64,000 nucleotides of DNA from positions 248,001 to 312,000 of the forward strand of contig CAWFVV010000003.1 in assembly GCA_963819385.1 (NCBI GenBank), in the 5' to 3' direction. The stretch is from JAVDCA01 sp963819385 (GTDB lineage: Bacteria; Pseudomonadota; Alphaproteobacteria; Rhizobiales; Xanthobacteraceae). The notes beneath the pieces are model-generated. The model was not told the DNA's origin, did not search any database, and saw nothing but the letters and a program-made list of their open reading frames with translations. Both the position numbers and the translations under genes were made by a program. Positions 7,696 to 17,504 of this stretch are shown in pieces (the first letter of the stretch is position 1; each line of letters opens with the position of its first letter).

Positions 7696-10600
7696 ATGCG
7701 CGGTTTGTACACGGCGTCCCGCGCGGTCGTCGGCAGCTTTCGCGGCACGTCGGTGCGTATCGTGGCGGCGCTCGTCGCCTGTCTGGCCGGTTGCGGATCG
7801 GCCTACGCCATCCCGTCCCCTGAGCTCGTCGTCGGCTCGTTCACCAGCATCTCGCAACTGTTCGCGCTCGGCTCGGCATTGCTCGGCGGCGGCGCCGCCG
7901 TCGCGACGCTGCGCATGCGCTCGCGCGGCGCGCGCTCCCGCTCGCTGCTGGCGGTGGCGTTCGGCTCGGCCGTGCTTCTCGCGGTCTCGCTCGGCTTCAA
8001 CGCCTACCAGTACGTGTCGGGCCGCAATGCGCGCGAGGCCCGTCTCGAGGCGACGCTGGTGCGGCCGGCCCATACGGAGGGCGGCCTGCCGGTCGATTCC
8101 GAGATCAAGGAGCTGAACTATTCGCAGCAGCTCAAGAGCCCGCAGGGGATCACGACGGCCGAGGCCGAGAACCTGCTCGCCGCGGCGGCCCGGGGTGAGG
8201 CCAAGGACGTGATCTTTCTCGATATCCGGGAGAAGGCCGAGCACGAGGCGGGCGGCATGCCCGGCGTGAACTGGATCCGCTTTCCCGATCTCGCCGCGAG
8301 CCGGATCGATCTGCGCGGCAAGCATGCCGTCGTGTTCTGCCATAACGGCAATCGCAGCAGCGAGTTCTGCCTCAAGATGGCGGCGCTCGGCATCGACTGT
8401 CGCTTCATGATCGGCGGCTTCGAGAAGTGGATCGTCGAGGGCCGCTCGATGACCGGCTTCCATGCCCGCTCGCTCGCCGATCTGCGCGCGATTCCGCCTT
8501 ACGCCAACCAGCGGACGCTGCTCGACACGCCCGACGTCAAGCGCCTCATCACGGATGCGAACGCGGTGCTCGTCGATGCCCGCTATCCGGGCGAATTCTC
8601 TCTCCAGCATCTGCCGAACGCGATCAACATCCCGTTGCGCCGGACGCCGACCATCGAGCTCAACCGGATGATCGCCGCGCTGCCGCACCGGCCCATCGTC
8701 ATCCCGTGCTACGACCGCCGCAGCTGCTTCATGGGCGAGGTGCTCGGCCTCGAGCTCACCCGCGCGGGCTACGATTACCGCGGTCGCTATACGCTGCCGT
8801 GGGAGTATTTCGTTCCCGCCGGTCCACCGCCCCACATCGCGAGCTTTATCGATCAGGAACACGTGACCCTCTGGGCCCGGCTCGGCAGCCGCCTCGGGGA
8901 TCTGCTGGGCTTCCTGGGTGGGTGGATCGGCCTCGTGCCCGCGATCCTGCTGCTCGCGCTCACCTCGCGCTTGCTGGTGCTTCCGTTCTCGCTCAAGGCC
9001 GAGCGCGACCAGGTCAAGTCGCGCGCCGTCGCGGACGAGCTCGCGGCGCTCAAGGCCGCGTTGAAGGATGATCCGCCGCGCATGACGCGCGCGATCGGCG
9101 CCTTCTATCGCCGCCACCGCATCACGCCGTTGCGCAACCTCATCGCGCTGCTCTTCCTGCCCATCATGGCGCTGGCGATGACCGCGGTGCAGCACGCCGT
9201 ATCGGCGAGCGGCGGGCACTTCGCGTGGATCGGCGATCTTGCGGCGCGCGACCGCTGGCTCGTGCTGCCGGCGCTGTTCGCCGCCCTCATCACGCTCTAC
9301 ATCGACATGGCGTTCGTTCGCACGGGGCGGCAGCGGCTCGCCGTATGGGCGACGGTCTTCCCGCTCTTCGTCGCGACCGGCGCGCTGTTCTCGGCCGGCA
9401 CCGATCTCTATCTGGTGACGAGCGCCGCCTTGCTGATCGTCCAGCGCCTGGTCGTCAACGGCGTGCCCGGCCGCCTGCGCGCGGCGTGGCGCCGCCGGCG
9501 GCTCGGACCGGGCGCGGTAGCGCTCGCCGACCCGGATGCGCTCGCCGACCACGGCAACAAGGCCTATCGGCTGGCGCGCATGCGCGCCGCCGGTCTGCCG
9601 GTGCCGGATGGCGTGCTGCTGACGCCGGATTTCCTTGCTGCCTTCGCGGTCGCGCCGGCCGGCCAGCGCCGCGCCCGTCTCGATCGGCTGTGGCGGGCGC
9701 TCGGCGGCCGCCGGCTGGCGGTGCGCAGCTCCGCACGCGGCGAGGACAATGCGGCGCAGAGCTTTGCGGGCGTGTTCGAATCCGTGCTCGACGTCGATCG
9801 CGATGGATTGGAAGACGCGATCGGGCGCGTCCGCGCCTCGTTCGGGGCGGCGCGGGTCGATGCCTACGCGGCGACGCCAACCGCCGGCAGCGTGCTGGTG
9901 CAGCACATGATCGCGGCCGAGTTTGCCGGCGTGCTCTTCACCCGCGATCCGTCGGCCGGCGGCCTCGCGATGATCGAGATGGTCAAGGGCACGGCCGAAA
10001 ACCTGGTGTCCGGCACGGTGCGGCCGTGGACGTTCCGCTTCGGCCGCGTGTCGGGCCGACAGTTCGGCGACGGCAAGGCGCCGATCGATCTCGCACCGCT
10101 GCTCGCGCTCGGGCAACGCGCCGAGGAGTTGTTCGGACGCCCGCAGGACATCGAGTGGACGTACGCGGACGGGCAATTCCATCTGGTGCAGAGCCGCGAC
10201 ATCACCCGCGTCATGGCGAGCGATCCCGATCGGGCCGCGGTCCAGGATGACCTGGCGCGCGTCATCGACGTCGCGCGCGGCGCTGCGCCCGACCAGGTCG
10301 TTTTCGCCAAGAACGAGCTGTCCGAAATGCTGCCGCGGCCGAGCGCCTCGTCGCTGTCGCTCATGAAGGCGCTGTGGGCAAGCGGCGGCAGCGTCGATCG
10401 CGCGGCACGCACATTGGGCTTCTCGTATAGGATTGCCGAGGATTCGAGCTACTTGGCGACGATCCTCGGACGTCTCTACGTCGACAAGCGCGAGGAGCAG
10501 GCGCGCGCCTTTTCGATCGGACCGATCGCGTCACGCAGCCTGATGCGCCGCGCCGATCGCATCGAGCGGTCCTTCCGCGAGGAATTCCTCCCGCGCTTCC

Positions 10601-11724
10601 TCGCCGATATCCGCGTTCTCGAGGCCGTCGATTTCGATCGGCTGACGACCGCGGAGCTCGTCGAGGAGATCGGCCGGCTGCGCGAGCGGTTTACGGGCGA
10701 TACCCACGTCGAGGTCGACGTCATCAACATTGCGGCGAACTTCTATCTCGAGCGCGCGCGTCACGGGCTGAGCGAAGCGGGGCTCGATCCGTCGAGCTTC
10801 CTCGGTCACATCCCCGAGACGTTCGAAGGCCGGGCGATCGCCGAGGCGGCCGCGGCGCCGCTCGAGAGCCGCCATTGGTTCCTCGTCCGCAGCGTGGGGC
10901 ATCGCGCCGCGTTCGACTACGAGCTCGCGGAGCCTCGCTATGCCGAGAATCCGGAAGCGCTGAGCGGGGTCGTCGCCGCCAAGGCCGATGTCGGGCATTC
11001 CGGCACGGAGGGCGACGCGGTGCTAAGTCGGCCGCTCGCCGCCCTCGTCGGGATTGCGCGCCGCTTCGAGACGCTCAAGGAGGACGCGAAGCACCAGTCG
11101 CTGCGCGAGCTCGCGGTGCTGCGCCGGGCGATGCTGGCGCTCGATCGCCAGCTCAGCTTCGGCGGGCTCGTCTTCCACCTCACGTTCGATGAGATCGCGA
11201 CCATACGCGGCCGCGATGTCCCGCCGCTGCGCGATGTCGCGCTGCGGCGTCGGGACGATGCGGCGCGTCTGTGCCGCGAGCCTTCGCTTCCCGCGATGCT
11301 CACCGTCGCGGCGATCGAGGCCGCCTCGTGCGGCGAGACGGTCGAGACGCAGGCGGCCGACGGCGTCATTCGCGGCGCATGCGTCGCCGGCAGCCGGCCG
11401 GTCGAGGGCCGCGCCCGCGTGGTGTCCGAGATGGACGCCGAACGCGGCGCGCTGGTCGGCGACTTCGAGGACGGCGACGTGATCGTCGCGCCGATGATCA
11501 ACCCCAACTGGCTCCCGTACTTCGCCCGTGCGGGCGGGTTCGTCAGCGAGGTCGGCGGATGGCTCAGCCACACGGCGATTCTCGCCCGCGAGCACGACGT
11601 GCTCATGATCGTCGGGACGCAAGGGATCGGCGGTATCCCGAACGGCAGCCTGGTGCGGCTGAACCTCGACGGGCGCGTGGAAGTCGTCGACGAGCAGTCC
11701 GTCGGGAAGACGGCGGCCGCTTAA
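7696..11724 (+). CDS. Membrane fusion protein: two rhodanese domains, YidC/Oxa1-like domain, PEP-synthase/rifampin-phosphotransferase-like module
   Basis: The protein has 1342 residues. The N-terminus has a signal with LAGC (possible lipobox) and AYA, then another membrane segment. Rhodanese domain 1 has DIREKAEHEAG and active Cys215 in CHNGNRS; domain 2 has DARYPGEF and Cys338 in CYDRRS. Residues about 404-590 resemble YidC/Oxa1 (LTSRLLVLPFSLKAERDQ, YRRHRITPLRNLIALLFLP). Residues about 616-838 are the ATP-grasp PPDK_N domain (AVRSSARGED, VLVQHMIAAEFAGVLFTRDP, QSRDITR). The C-terminus is a swivelling phosphohistidine domain with His1292 in GGWLSHTAILARE. There is no PEP-binding barrel; an unassigned region of about 380 residues lies between, as in rifampin phosphotransferase, so the acceptor is unknown. 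ATG 7696 has GGAGAG 8 bases upstream; an in-frame GTG at 7567 is possible. Confidence 0.8.
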   Translation: MRGLYTASRAVVGSFRGTSVRIVAALVACLAGCGSAYAIPSPELVVGSFTSISQLFALGSALLGGGAAVATLRMRSRGARSRSLLAVAFGSAVLLAVSLGFNAYQYVSGRNAREARLEATLVRPAHTEGGLPVDSEIKELNYSQQLKSPQGITTAEAENLLAAAARGEAKDVIFLDIREKAEHEAGGMPGVNWIRFPDLAASRIDLRGKHAVVFCHNGNRSSEFCLKMAALGIDCRFMIGGFEKWIVEGRSMTGFHARSLADLRAIPPYANQRTLLDTPDVKRLITDANAVLVDARYPGEFSLQHLPNAINIPLRRTPTIELNRMIAALPHRPIVIPCYDRRSCFMGEVLGLELTRAGYDYRGRYTLPWEYFVPAGPPPHIASFIDQEHVTLWARLGSRLGDLLGFLGGWIGLVPAILLLALTSRLLVLPFSLKAERDQVKSRAVADELAALKAALKDDPPRMTRAIGAFYRRHRITPLRNLIALLFLPIMALAMTAVQHAVSASGGHFAWIGDLAARDRWLVLPALFAALITLYIDMAFVRTGRQRLAVWATVFPLFVATGALFSAGTDLYLVTSAALLIVQRLVVNGVPGRLRAAWRRRRLGPGAVALADPDALADHGNKAYRLARMRAAGLPVPDGVLLTPDFLAAFAVAPAGQRRARLDRLWRALGGRRLAVRSSARGEDNAAQSFAGVFESVLDVDRDGLEDAIGRVRASFGAARVDAYAATPTAGSVLVQHMIAAEFAGVLFTRDPSAGGLAMIEMVKGTAENLVSGTVRPWTFRFGRVSGRQFGDGKAPIDLAPLLALGQRAEELFGRPQDIEWTYADGQFHLVQSRDITRVMASDPDRAAVQDDLARVIDVARGAAPDQVVFAKNELSEMLPRPSASSLSLMKALWASGGSVDRAARTLGFSYRIAEDSSYLATILGRLYVDKREEQARAFSIGPIASRSLMRRADRIERSFREEFLPRFLADIRVLEAVDFDRLTTAELVEEIGRLRERFTGDTHVEVDVINIAANFYLERARHGLSEAGLDPSSFLGHIPETFEGRAIAEAAAAPLESRHWFLVRSVGHRAAFDYELAEPRYAENPEALSGVVAAKADVGHSGTEGDAVLSRPLAALVGIARRFETLKEDAKHQSLRELAVLRRAMLALDRQLSFGGLVFHLTFDEIATIRGRDVPPLRDVALRRRDDAARLCREPSLPAMLTVAAIEAASCGETVETQAADGVIRGACVAGSRPVEGRARVVSEMDAERGALVGDFEDGDVIVAPMINPNWLPYFARAGGFVSEVGGWLSHTAILAREHDVLMIVGTQGIGGIPNGSLVRLNLDGRVEVVDEQSVGKTAAA

Positions 11725-12241
11725 TTCAGCCGGATAATGTCAGTCGAAGATCGCGCGCTCGGCGGCGAGCGACGCGGTGGCCGCGGCGCTGATCGTGGCG
11801 CCGGCAGCCGGCGTATGACGTCGGCTCTGCTCCGTCGGAGCGAGCAAGAGCGCGACAATCGGCACCATCGCCAGCGCCAGCACCGCGACGCTGTTGGGAA
11901 GGCCGGCACGCACCAGTGCGAACGTCATGGATGTGGAACCGTCGTAAGTCGCCGATGCGCAAAGCTACCCGGGGCGCATGACGATCCCGTAACGGCAATC
12001 GTTAAAATCCCATCGATCGCCGCAACCTGACGGCGCTTCAGTGCTTTGCCGCCAACGTGCGGGTGAATGAATTAACGCGCGATTCACCGTCAGCAGGGCG
12101 GGGCAGCCATGCGGCCAGCCGACGGCTGTTCCATTAGCCTCGCAGTAATAGCGCAAGTGTTAGATTTTGCTCAATTTTGCGGAGAGCGCGCGGGGTTTGC
12201 CCGGGCGCGCGCGGCAGCGACGAGCTTGCATGCGGACTTGA
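11725..12241. other. Intergenic region with a possible small gene
   Basis: This 517-bp gap contains a possible reverse-strand small membrane protein gene (listed separately). It also has an inverted repeat GGTGAAT/ATTCACC at 12062-12088 with a 13-base spacer. Bases 11978-11996 read on the minus strand as CCGTTAC-GGGA-TCGTCAT, which resembles a degenerate Pho box. None of these is strong alone. Confidence 0.4.
11740..11928 (-). CDS. Possible small membrane protein
   Basis: A 62-residue ORF opens MTFALVRAGLPNSVAVL and has one clear membrane helix (VAVLALAMVPIVALLLAP), then a polar, Ala-rich tail. The hydrophobic composition is not what random antisense DNA usually gives. No good ribosome binding site is seen. 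A degenerate Pho-box-like sequence lies about 50 bp upstream, next to other phosphate genes. I do not recognise the family; it may be spurious. Confidence 0.35.
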   Translation of the reverse strand: MTFALVRAGLPNSVAVLALAMVPIVALLLAPTEQSRRHTPAAGATISAAATASLAAERAIFD

Positions 12242-13039
12242 ATGGATGAGGCCGTGACTAAGCGCCGTGATCATTTCGGCATGCGGAGGCTGATCGCACG
12301 CGCGGCGATCCTGCTGGCCGCAATGCTCGCGTTCTCGCCGGCATTGGCCGAGACCCTCGTCATCCAAGGCTCGACCACGTTCAATCGCCGCGTGATCGAG
12401 AAGCATCAGGCCGCGATCGAGGCCGCATCGGGACAGCACCTCACCGTCATCCCGAACAAGTCGACGCCCGGCCTCGTCGCCTTGTTCGAGGGCCGTGCCC
12501 AGATGGCGATGATCTCGGCGCCGCTCGCGAACGAGCTGCGGGAGCTCAGGAAGGTCATGCCCGACTGCGCGTGCGAGCGGCTTCGCGCGTTCGAGGTCAT
12601 GAGCACACGCATCGCGATCGGCGTGCATCCGTCGAACCCGGTCCGCCGCGCCTCGCTCGAGACGATCAGAAAGATCCTGAACGGCGAAATCAGGAACTGG
12701 CGGGAGCTCGGCGGGCCCGATCGTCCGATCCGCGTCGCGCTGGCCGCGGGCGGCGGCATCCTGGCGGTCGTCGAGACCGAGCTTCTCAACGGCCACGCCC
12801 CGGCGCTGCCGAACACGCTCTACATCAATACGCCCGTGCAACTCGTCCAGGTCATGGAGCAGGAGCCCGGCGTTCTCGGGTTCGCCCAGCTCACGCTGGT
12901 CCAGCAGCGCGGAATCCCGGAAATCGTCACGGATCGGCCGCTGGAGACGACGCTGAATTTCGTGACGCTCGGCGAGCCGACCCCCGCCATGCGCGCCGTC
13001 ATCGATGCGGCCCGTCGCATTGCCAACAGCACGATGTAG
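12242..13039 (+). CDS. Periplasmic phosphate-type (PstS-like) substrate-binding protein
   Basis: This 265-residue protein has a Sec signal (RRLIARAAILLAAMLAFSPALA) and then ETLVIQGSTTFNRRVIEKH, the PstS-like opening G(S)(T/S)TF that binds an oxyanion. KSTPGLVALFEGRAQMAMISAPL and IRKILNGEIRNWRELGG (the I...F.G.i.nW motif) are typical of the PBP-like family. It lacks neighbouring pstCAB genes, so it may act as a sensor rather than a transporter. It is followed after 6 bases by a membrane GGDEF-EAL gene, almost certainly in the same operon. An alternative start is the ATG at 12281, directly before the signal. Confidence 0.85.
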   Translation: MDEAVTKRRDHFGMRRLIARAAILLAAMLAFSPALAETLVIQGSTTFNRRVIEKHQAAIEAASGQHLTVIPNKSTPGLVALFEGRAQMAMISAPLANELRELRKVMPDCACERLRAFEVMSTRIAIGVHPSNPVRRASLETIRKILNGEIRNWRELGGPDRPIRVALAAGGGILAVVETELLNGHAPALPNTLYINTPVQLVQVMEQEPGVLGFAQLTLVQQRGIPEIVTDRPLETTLNFVTLGEPTPAMRAVIDAARRIANSTM

Positions 13040-13045
13040 CCCGCG

Positions 13046-15556
13046 ATGAAGACTGCCGTCCGGCATGTTGCGCGGCGGGCGTTGGCCCGGTATCGCGGAA
13101 GCGTCGCGGGAAAGCTCTATCTGTTCGCGCTTCTGTCGATCATTGCGGTCGCGGCGCTTGCCGCGTCGTCGATCTACTTTGCCCGGACGACCGAGGTCGC
13201 GGCGACCCGCCTCTATGATCAGGGTTTCCTCGGGACCCTCGGTGCGGCGCGCCTCGGCGTGCTGCTGGAGCAGCACCGGCGTCTGGTCGAAAGCATGCCG
13301 TCGGAGGTCGATCGCGATCGCATCAACAAGGAACGCCGGGAGCTCGACGAGATCAGGCAGAAGCTCACCGACTTGATCGGTGAGCTCACGACGGACAAGC
13401 GCCACCTGTCGCCCGACGCGCCGGAGCTGCGCATCAAGGCGAGCCTGCCCTACCTGTTCGAAGCGGGTAATCAGGTCGTCTTCTACGCGCGCGAATTTGC
13501 ACAGGACAAGGCCACCGAAAAGGCTACCGACTACGGCTACATCGCCGACGGCATCCAGGTCATCGTGCGCGAATATCGCGACCAGCAATTGCGCGATGCG
13601 GATGGGGCGGTTGCCTTCATGCTGTCGTCCGCGAGCTCGCTGACGATCGCGGTGCTGATCTGCACTCTCGTGGCCTTCATCCTCATCGGTCCGATCGGCC
13701 TCATCTCGATTCACCGGGTGCTCTCGCGCCTCGGCCACGTCACGGATGCCATGGCGCAGCTCGCTCGGCACGACATCACGACTACGGTTCCGTGCCGGAA
13801 CGACCGGGACGAGGTCGGCGAGATCGCGCGCGCCGTCGAGGTGTTCAAGGACAACGCCATCCAGCTGATGTCGCGCGAGAACGAGCTCAAGCAGCTCCAC
13901 GGGCGGATCGACGTCGCGCTCAACAACATGACGCACGGGCTGTGCATGTTCGACGCGGACGAGCGGCTGATCGTCTGCAACGCCGTCTATCTGCGCATGT
14001 ACGGCCTCTCAGTCGACGACGCTCACCCCGGCACCGCGCTCGCCAGCATCGGGGAGCGGCGCGCCGCGGTCGGCACCGGCGTTGTCGCGACCCCGGACCG
14101 GGCCCCCGCGACGGCGCAGGGCGACCGCGAGCACGCGGCGTTCGAGCAGGAGCTGATGGATGGCCGCGTCATCGCGGTCTCGCAGCGTCCGATGCCCGAC
14201 GGCGGCTGGGTCGCGGTGCACGAGGACGTCACCGACCGGCGTCGCGCCGAGGCGAAGATCTCCCACCTCGCGCGCCACGATCTGCTCACCAATCTTCCCA
14301 ATCGTGTCCTGTTTCGCGAATTCCTGGAAAAGGCCGTGGCCGGTTCGGCAGCGGAGCGCGGATGCGCAATCCTCTGCCTCGACCTCGACCACTTCAAGAC
14401 GGTCAATGACACGCTGGGCCATCCGATCGGGGACGAGCTGCTCAAGCTCGTCGCCGCGCGGCTCGTCGCGTGCGTCGCGGCGAACGATATGGTGGCGCGC
14501 ATCGGCGGCGACGAGTTCGCGATCGTCCAGATGGACGTCACGCACCCGCAGCAGTGCGGCGACCTCGCGTCCCGCATCGTCGCGGCGATCGGGCGTCCGT
14601 TCGAGGTCGACGGACGCCACATGGATATCGGCACCAGCGTCGGCATCGCGATCGCGCCGAACGACGGCGCCGACCCTGATCAACTGCTGAAGAACGCCGA
14701 CCTGGCGCTCTACCTTGCCAAGAAGGAAGGGCGCGCCACCCATTGCTTCTTCGAGCGCGAGATGGATCGGCGGCTGCAGGGACGTCGCGCGCTCGAGCTC
14801 GACCTGCGCTCCGCCATCACGAAGGGCGAATTCGAGCTGCACTATCAGCCGATCATGTCCCTGGCCGACGGCCGCGTGAGCGCCTTCGAGGCGCTCGTGC
14901 GCTGGAATCATCCGCGGCGCGGGCTGGTGGCGCCGCTCGAGTTCATTTCGCTGGCCGAGGAGACCGGTCTCATCGTTCCGCTCGGCGAATGGGTGCTGCG
15001 CTCCGCCTGCGCCGACGCCGCGAAGTGGCCGGAGCCGATCAGCGTCGCGGTCAATCTGTCGGCGGCGCAGTTCAAGGGGCGCAATCTCGTGCAGATCGCG
15101 CTCAGCGCGCTGTCGGCGTCGGGTCTGTCGCCTGCCCGGCTCGATCTGGAGATCACCGAGTCGGTGCTGTTGCAGGATGAGGCCAATACGCTCGCCACCC
15201 TCCGCCAGCTCCGCGGTCTCGGGGTGCGCATCTCGATGGACGACTTCGGCACCGGCTATTCGTCGCTCGCCTATTTGCGGAGCTTCCCGTTCGATCGGAT
15301 CAAGATCGACCGCTCGTTCCTGCGCGATATGCCCCAGCGCAACAATTCCAACGCCATCATCCGTGCCGTCTGTGCGCTGGCGCGAAGCTTCAAGATCTCC
15401 ACCGTGATCGAGGGCATCGAGACCGAGGCGCAGCTGGAAATGGCCAAGACCGAAGGCTGCGACGAGGCGCAGGGCTTCCTCTTCAGCAAGCCGATGCCGG
15501 AGCGCAACGTGGCGGGCTATCTGGCCGAGCGCAGGCGGATCGCCGACGCGGCGTGA
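13046..15556 (+). CDS. Membrane GGDEF-EAL protein with HAMP and PAS domains (cyclic-di-GMP turnover)
   Basis: The 836-residue protein has a membrane helix near residues 25-45, a periplasmic helical sensor of about 150 residues, a second helix (SLTIAVLICTLVAFILIG) followed by HAMP, then a PAS-like domain (ALNNMTHGLCMFDADERL). The GGDEF domain is intact (RIGGDEF, 487-491) and so is the EAL domain (FEALVRWNHP, EAL 615-617; DDFGTGYSSL; VIEGIETEAQ). Both synthesis and breakdown of cyclic-di-GMP are therefore possible. It starts 6 bases after the PstS-like gene, which suggests that the binding protein reports phosphate to this enzyme through the periplasmic domain. Confidence 0.9.
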   Translation: MKTAVRHVARRALARYRGSVAGKLYLFALLSIIAVAALAASSIYFARTTEVAATRLYDQGFLGTLGAARLGVLLEQHRRLVESMPSEVDRDRINKERRELDEIRQKLTDLIGELTTDKRHLSPDAPELRIKASLPYLFEAGNQVVFYAREFAQDKATEKATDYGYIADGIQVIVREYRDQQLRDADGAVAFMLSSASSLTIAVLICTLVAFILIGPIGLISIHRVLSRLGHVTDAMAQLARHDITTTVPCRNDRDEVGEIARAVEVFKDNAIQLMSRENELKQLHGRIDVALNNMTHGLCMFDADERLIVCNAVYLRMYGLSVDDAHPGTALASIGERRAAVGTGVVATPDRAPATAQGDREHAAFEQELMDGRVIAVSQRPMPDGGWVAVHEDVTDRRRAEAKISHLARHDLLTNLPNRVLFREFLEKAVAGSAAERGCAILCLDLDHFKTVNDTLGHPIGDELLKLVAARLVACVAANDMVARIGGDEFAIVQMDVTHPQQCGDLASRIVAAIGRPFEVDGRHMDIGTSVGIAIAPNDGADPDQLLKNADLALYLAKKEGRATHCFFEREMDRRLQGRRALELDLRSAITKGEFELHYQPIMSLADGRVSAFEALVRWNHPRRGLVAPLEFISLAEETGLIVPLGEWVLRSACADAAKWPEPISVAVNLSAAQFKGRNLVQIALSALSASGLSPARLDLEITESVLLQDEANTLATLRQLRGLGVRISMDDFGTGYSSLAYLRSFPFDRIKIDRSFLRDMPQRNNSNAIIRAVCALARSFKISTVIEGIETEAQLEMAKTEGCDEAQGFLFSKPMPERNVAGYLAERRRIADAA

Positions 15557-15603
15557 CGCGCGCGGCCGCGCGTCCGGCGCCAGGCCGGCGATTGCGCGGC
15601 CCG

Positions 15604-17452
15604 TCAGTGGCCCAATATCGCGGCATCCAACCCGACCGTACGGCCCGGGAAGCCGGCTGAGTCGAAATACTTCGCGGTTCCGATTTGCTGGTAGTTCAGG
15701 ACCGTGCGCAGTCCGTTGGCGGCGGGCGGCGATTGCAGCGTGTGGGTCTCGACGTACGGCATCCCGCCGTCGGGCAGCGCCTCGTCGATCTCGCGGCCGA
15801 GCAGGTGACCTCGCGCCGGTACGTCGAGCTTGAGGATCTTGGCGATCGTCCGGCCGAAGTCGGCATTGCTGACCGGCGCCTCGTCGATGAAGCCCGCCTT
15901 GAAGTCGGGCCCCATGGCGGCCATGAAGTTCATCGTGTCGGCGCGGCTGAAGCTGCCGTGCATGCCCTGGCCCTGCTGCAGGCCCGTGTCGGCCACCTCG
16001 ACGGCGCACAGTGAGGGCACCTCGCAGCCGGTCGTGAACGAGCGGAAATTGACCGCAATGGCCGGAACGGGCGTGACGGCGCTGCCGGCGAGATTGATCG
16101 CGCTCAGCGGCAGCGTGCCGGCGATGCGGCCGAGCCGGTCGTCGACGAACAGGCCGCTCACGTAATCCTGCTTGAGCAGGACGTCGACCACGCGCGCCGC
16201 GAGCGCCGGATCGTTCGTCGGCAGATAGATCAGATCGGAGCCGCCATTTGCCGCGATCACGATGTCGGGCTTGTCCGGGTCGTTGCCGATCAGCGCGTTG
16301 CCGGATTTCGGATAGGCATCGGCCGGGACCGGCGAATTGTTCGTGTTCGGATGGAAAAGCGGCAGATTGAGCGACCTGGCGAGATCGACGGCGAGGAAGC
16401 CGGGCGGCAGGAAGCCCGGCGGCACGTCCGCATACTTCGTCTTGGCGGCGAGGCTCGTCTTGCTTTCCTTCGTTATGGTCGAGAAGCCGTGGTCGGCCGC
16501 GACCATGATGTCGGTCGTGTCCGCGAATCTCGAGATCGTCCACGGCCTGCACGATCTGGCGCAAGTTGTCGTCGGCGTTCTTGATGCCGGCGAGCGAGGT
16601 CGGGCCGTTGATGCCGGGCGTGAGCGCATTGAGGCTGTCGCCCTGATTGTGCTGTGAGCCGTCCGGGTCGCGCGACCAGAACACGATGATGAACGGCTTG
16701 TTGCGCGCCTTGAAGATCGGCAGCAGCACCTTGGTGACCACGGCGGCGAAATAGGCCTGCTGGTCGACATTGGCGGCGGTCGTGCCCGCCTTGTCGAAGG
16801 TGCCGGGATTGCCGTTGGCGCCGCGCGTCGGCGCGACCAGCGGAAGCCCGGCCTTCTGCAGTGCCGCCTTGATCTCGTCCGACAGCGGAATGCCGACCGG
16901 GTGGCCGTCCTTGTCGTTCATGCCGGTCGCGTCATCGACGATGATCGTGTGCAGGCCGCTGCGCTCGGTGCTGTCGAAGATCAGTACCGGCCCGACCTTG
17001 CCGACCGCCGCGGTGCTGAAGCCTCGTGTGCGCGCGATCTTGAGGATGGTCTCCTCGTCGAGATAGTTGCCCTTGAAATGCCCGTTGACGTCGCCGAGCA
17101 CGACATCGTTCTCGAGGAACGGCGTCACGGTTGCGGGCGCATTCGGCACGCGGGTCGGATATCCGGCGTAGATCGTGTTGCTGAAGTCGCCGGTGTCGCC
17201 GAGATAGTGGCCGGTCGCCATGCCGGACGCGTTGGCGGTCGTGAAGGTCGGAAACAGGGAGTGCGAGTTCTTGAAGTTGACGCCCTTGTCGCGGACCATC
17301 GCCATGGTGGGCGCCGTGTCGGGCGTCACCATGAGGCCGCGCAGGCCGTCCGGGATGAACAGGATGATGTTGTGCGGGCGCGTCTCCTCGGCGGCGACGG
17401 GCGAGATGAAAAGCGCGCCGGCAAGCGCGAATGCGAGTCCGCGGGTCAGCAT
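15604..17452 (-). pseudogene. Secreted alkaline phosphatase-fold phosphodiesterase/nucleotide pyrophosphatase, interrupted by one frameshift
   Basis: The N-terminal part has a Sec signal (ending ISPVAAEE), NIILFIPDGLR with the metal-binding Asp, and FPTFTTANASGMATGHYLGD, where a Thr nucleophile is expected in the type I phosphodiesterase family. FWSRDPDGSQHNQGD and TDIMVAADHGFSTI supply further metal ligands. The frame changes at about 16521, where one extra C on the plus strand separates VDDLEIR from DTTDIMVAADHG. Removing it restores a single protein of about 615 residues up to the stop at 15604. Both halves are well conserved, so a sequence error or very recent mutation is likely. It would cleave nucleotides or phosphodiesters in the periplasm to release phosphate. 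A Pho-box-like site lies 53 bp upstream. Confidence 0.8.
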
Positions 17453-17504
17453 GAGGGTGTTTCCGTATTGGCGGCGGATCGGCGCCGAGTCCTAGGCCGC
17501 CCGC

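Noticed and set aside
7516..10182. An 888-codon open frame on the minus strand opposite the fusion gene
   Set aside because: It is rich in Arg, Glu, Ala and His in the low-complexity manner of antisense frames in GC-rich DNA, and lies fully opposite a gene with clear domains.
14009..15600. Apparent minus-strand extension of the phosphodiesterase opposite the GGDEF-EAL gene
   Set aside because: It results from the frameshift near 16521. After it the frame reads through into antisense of another gene, and the true C-terminus ends at 15604.
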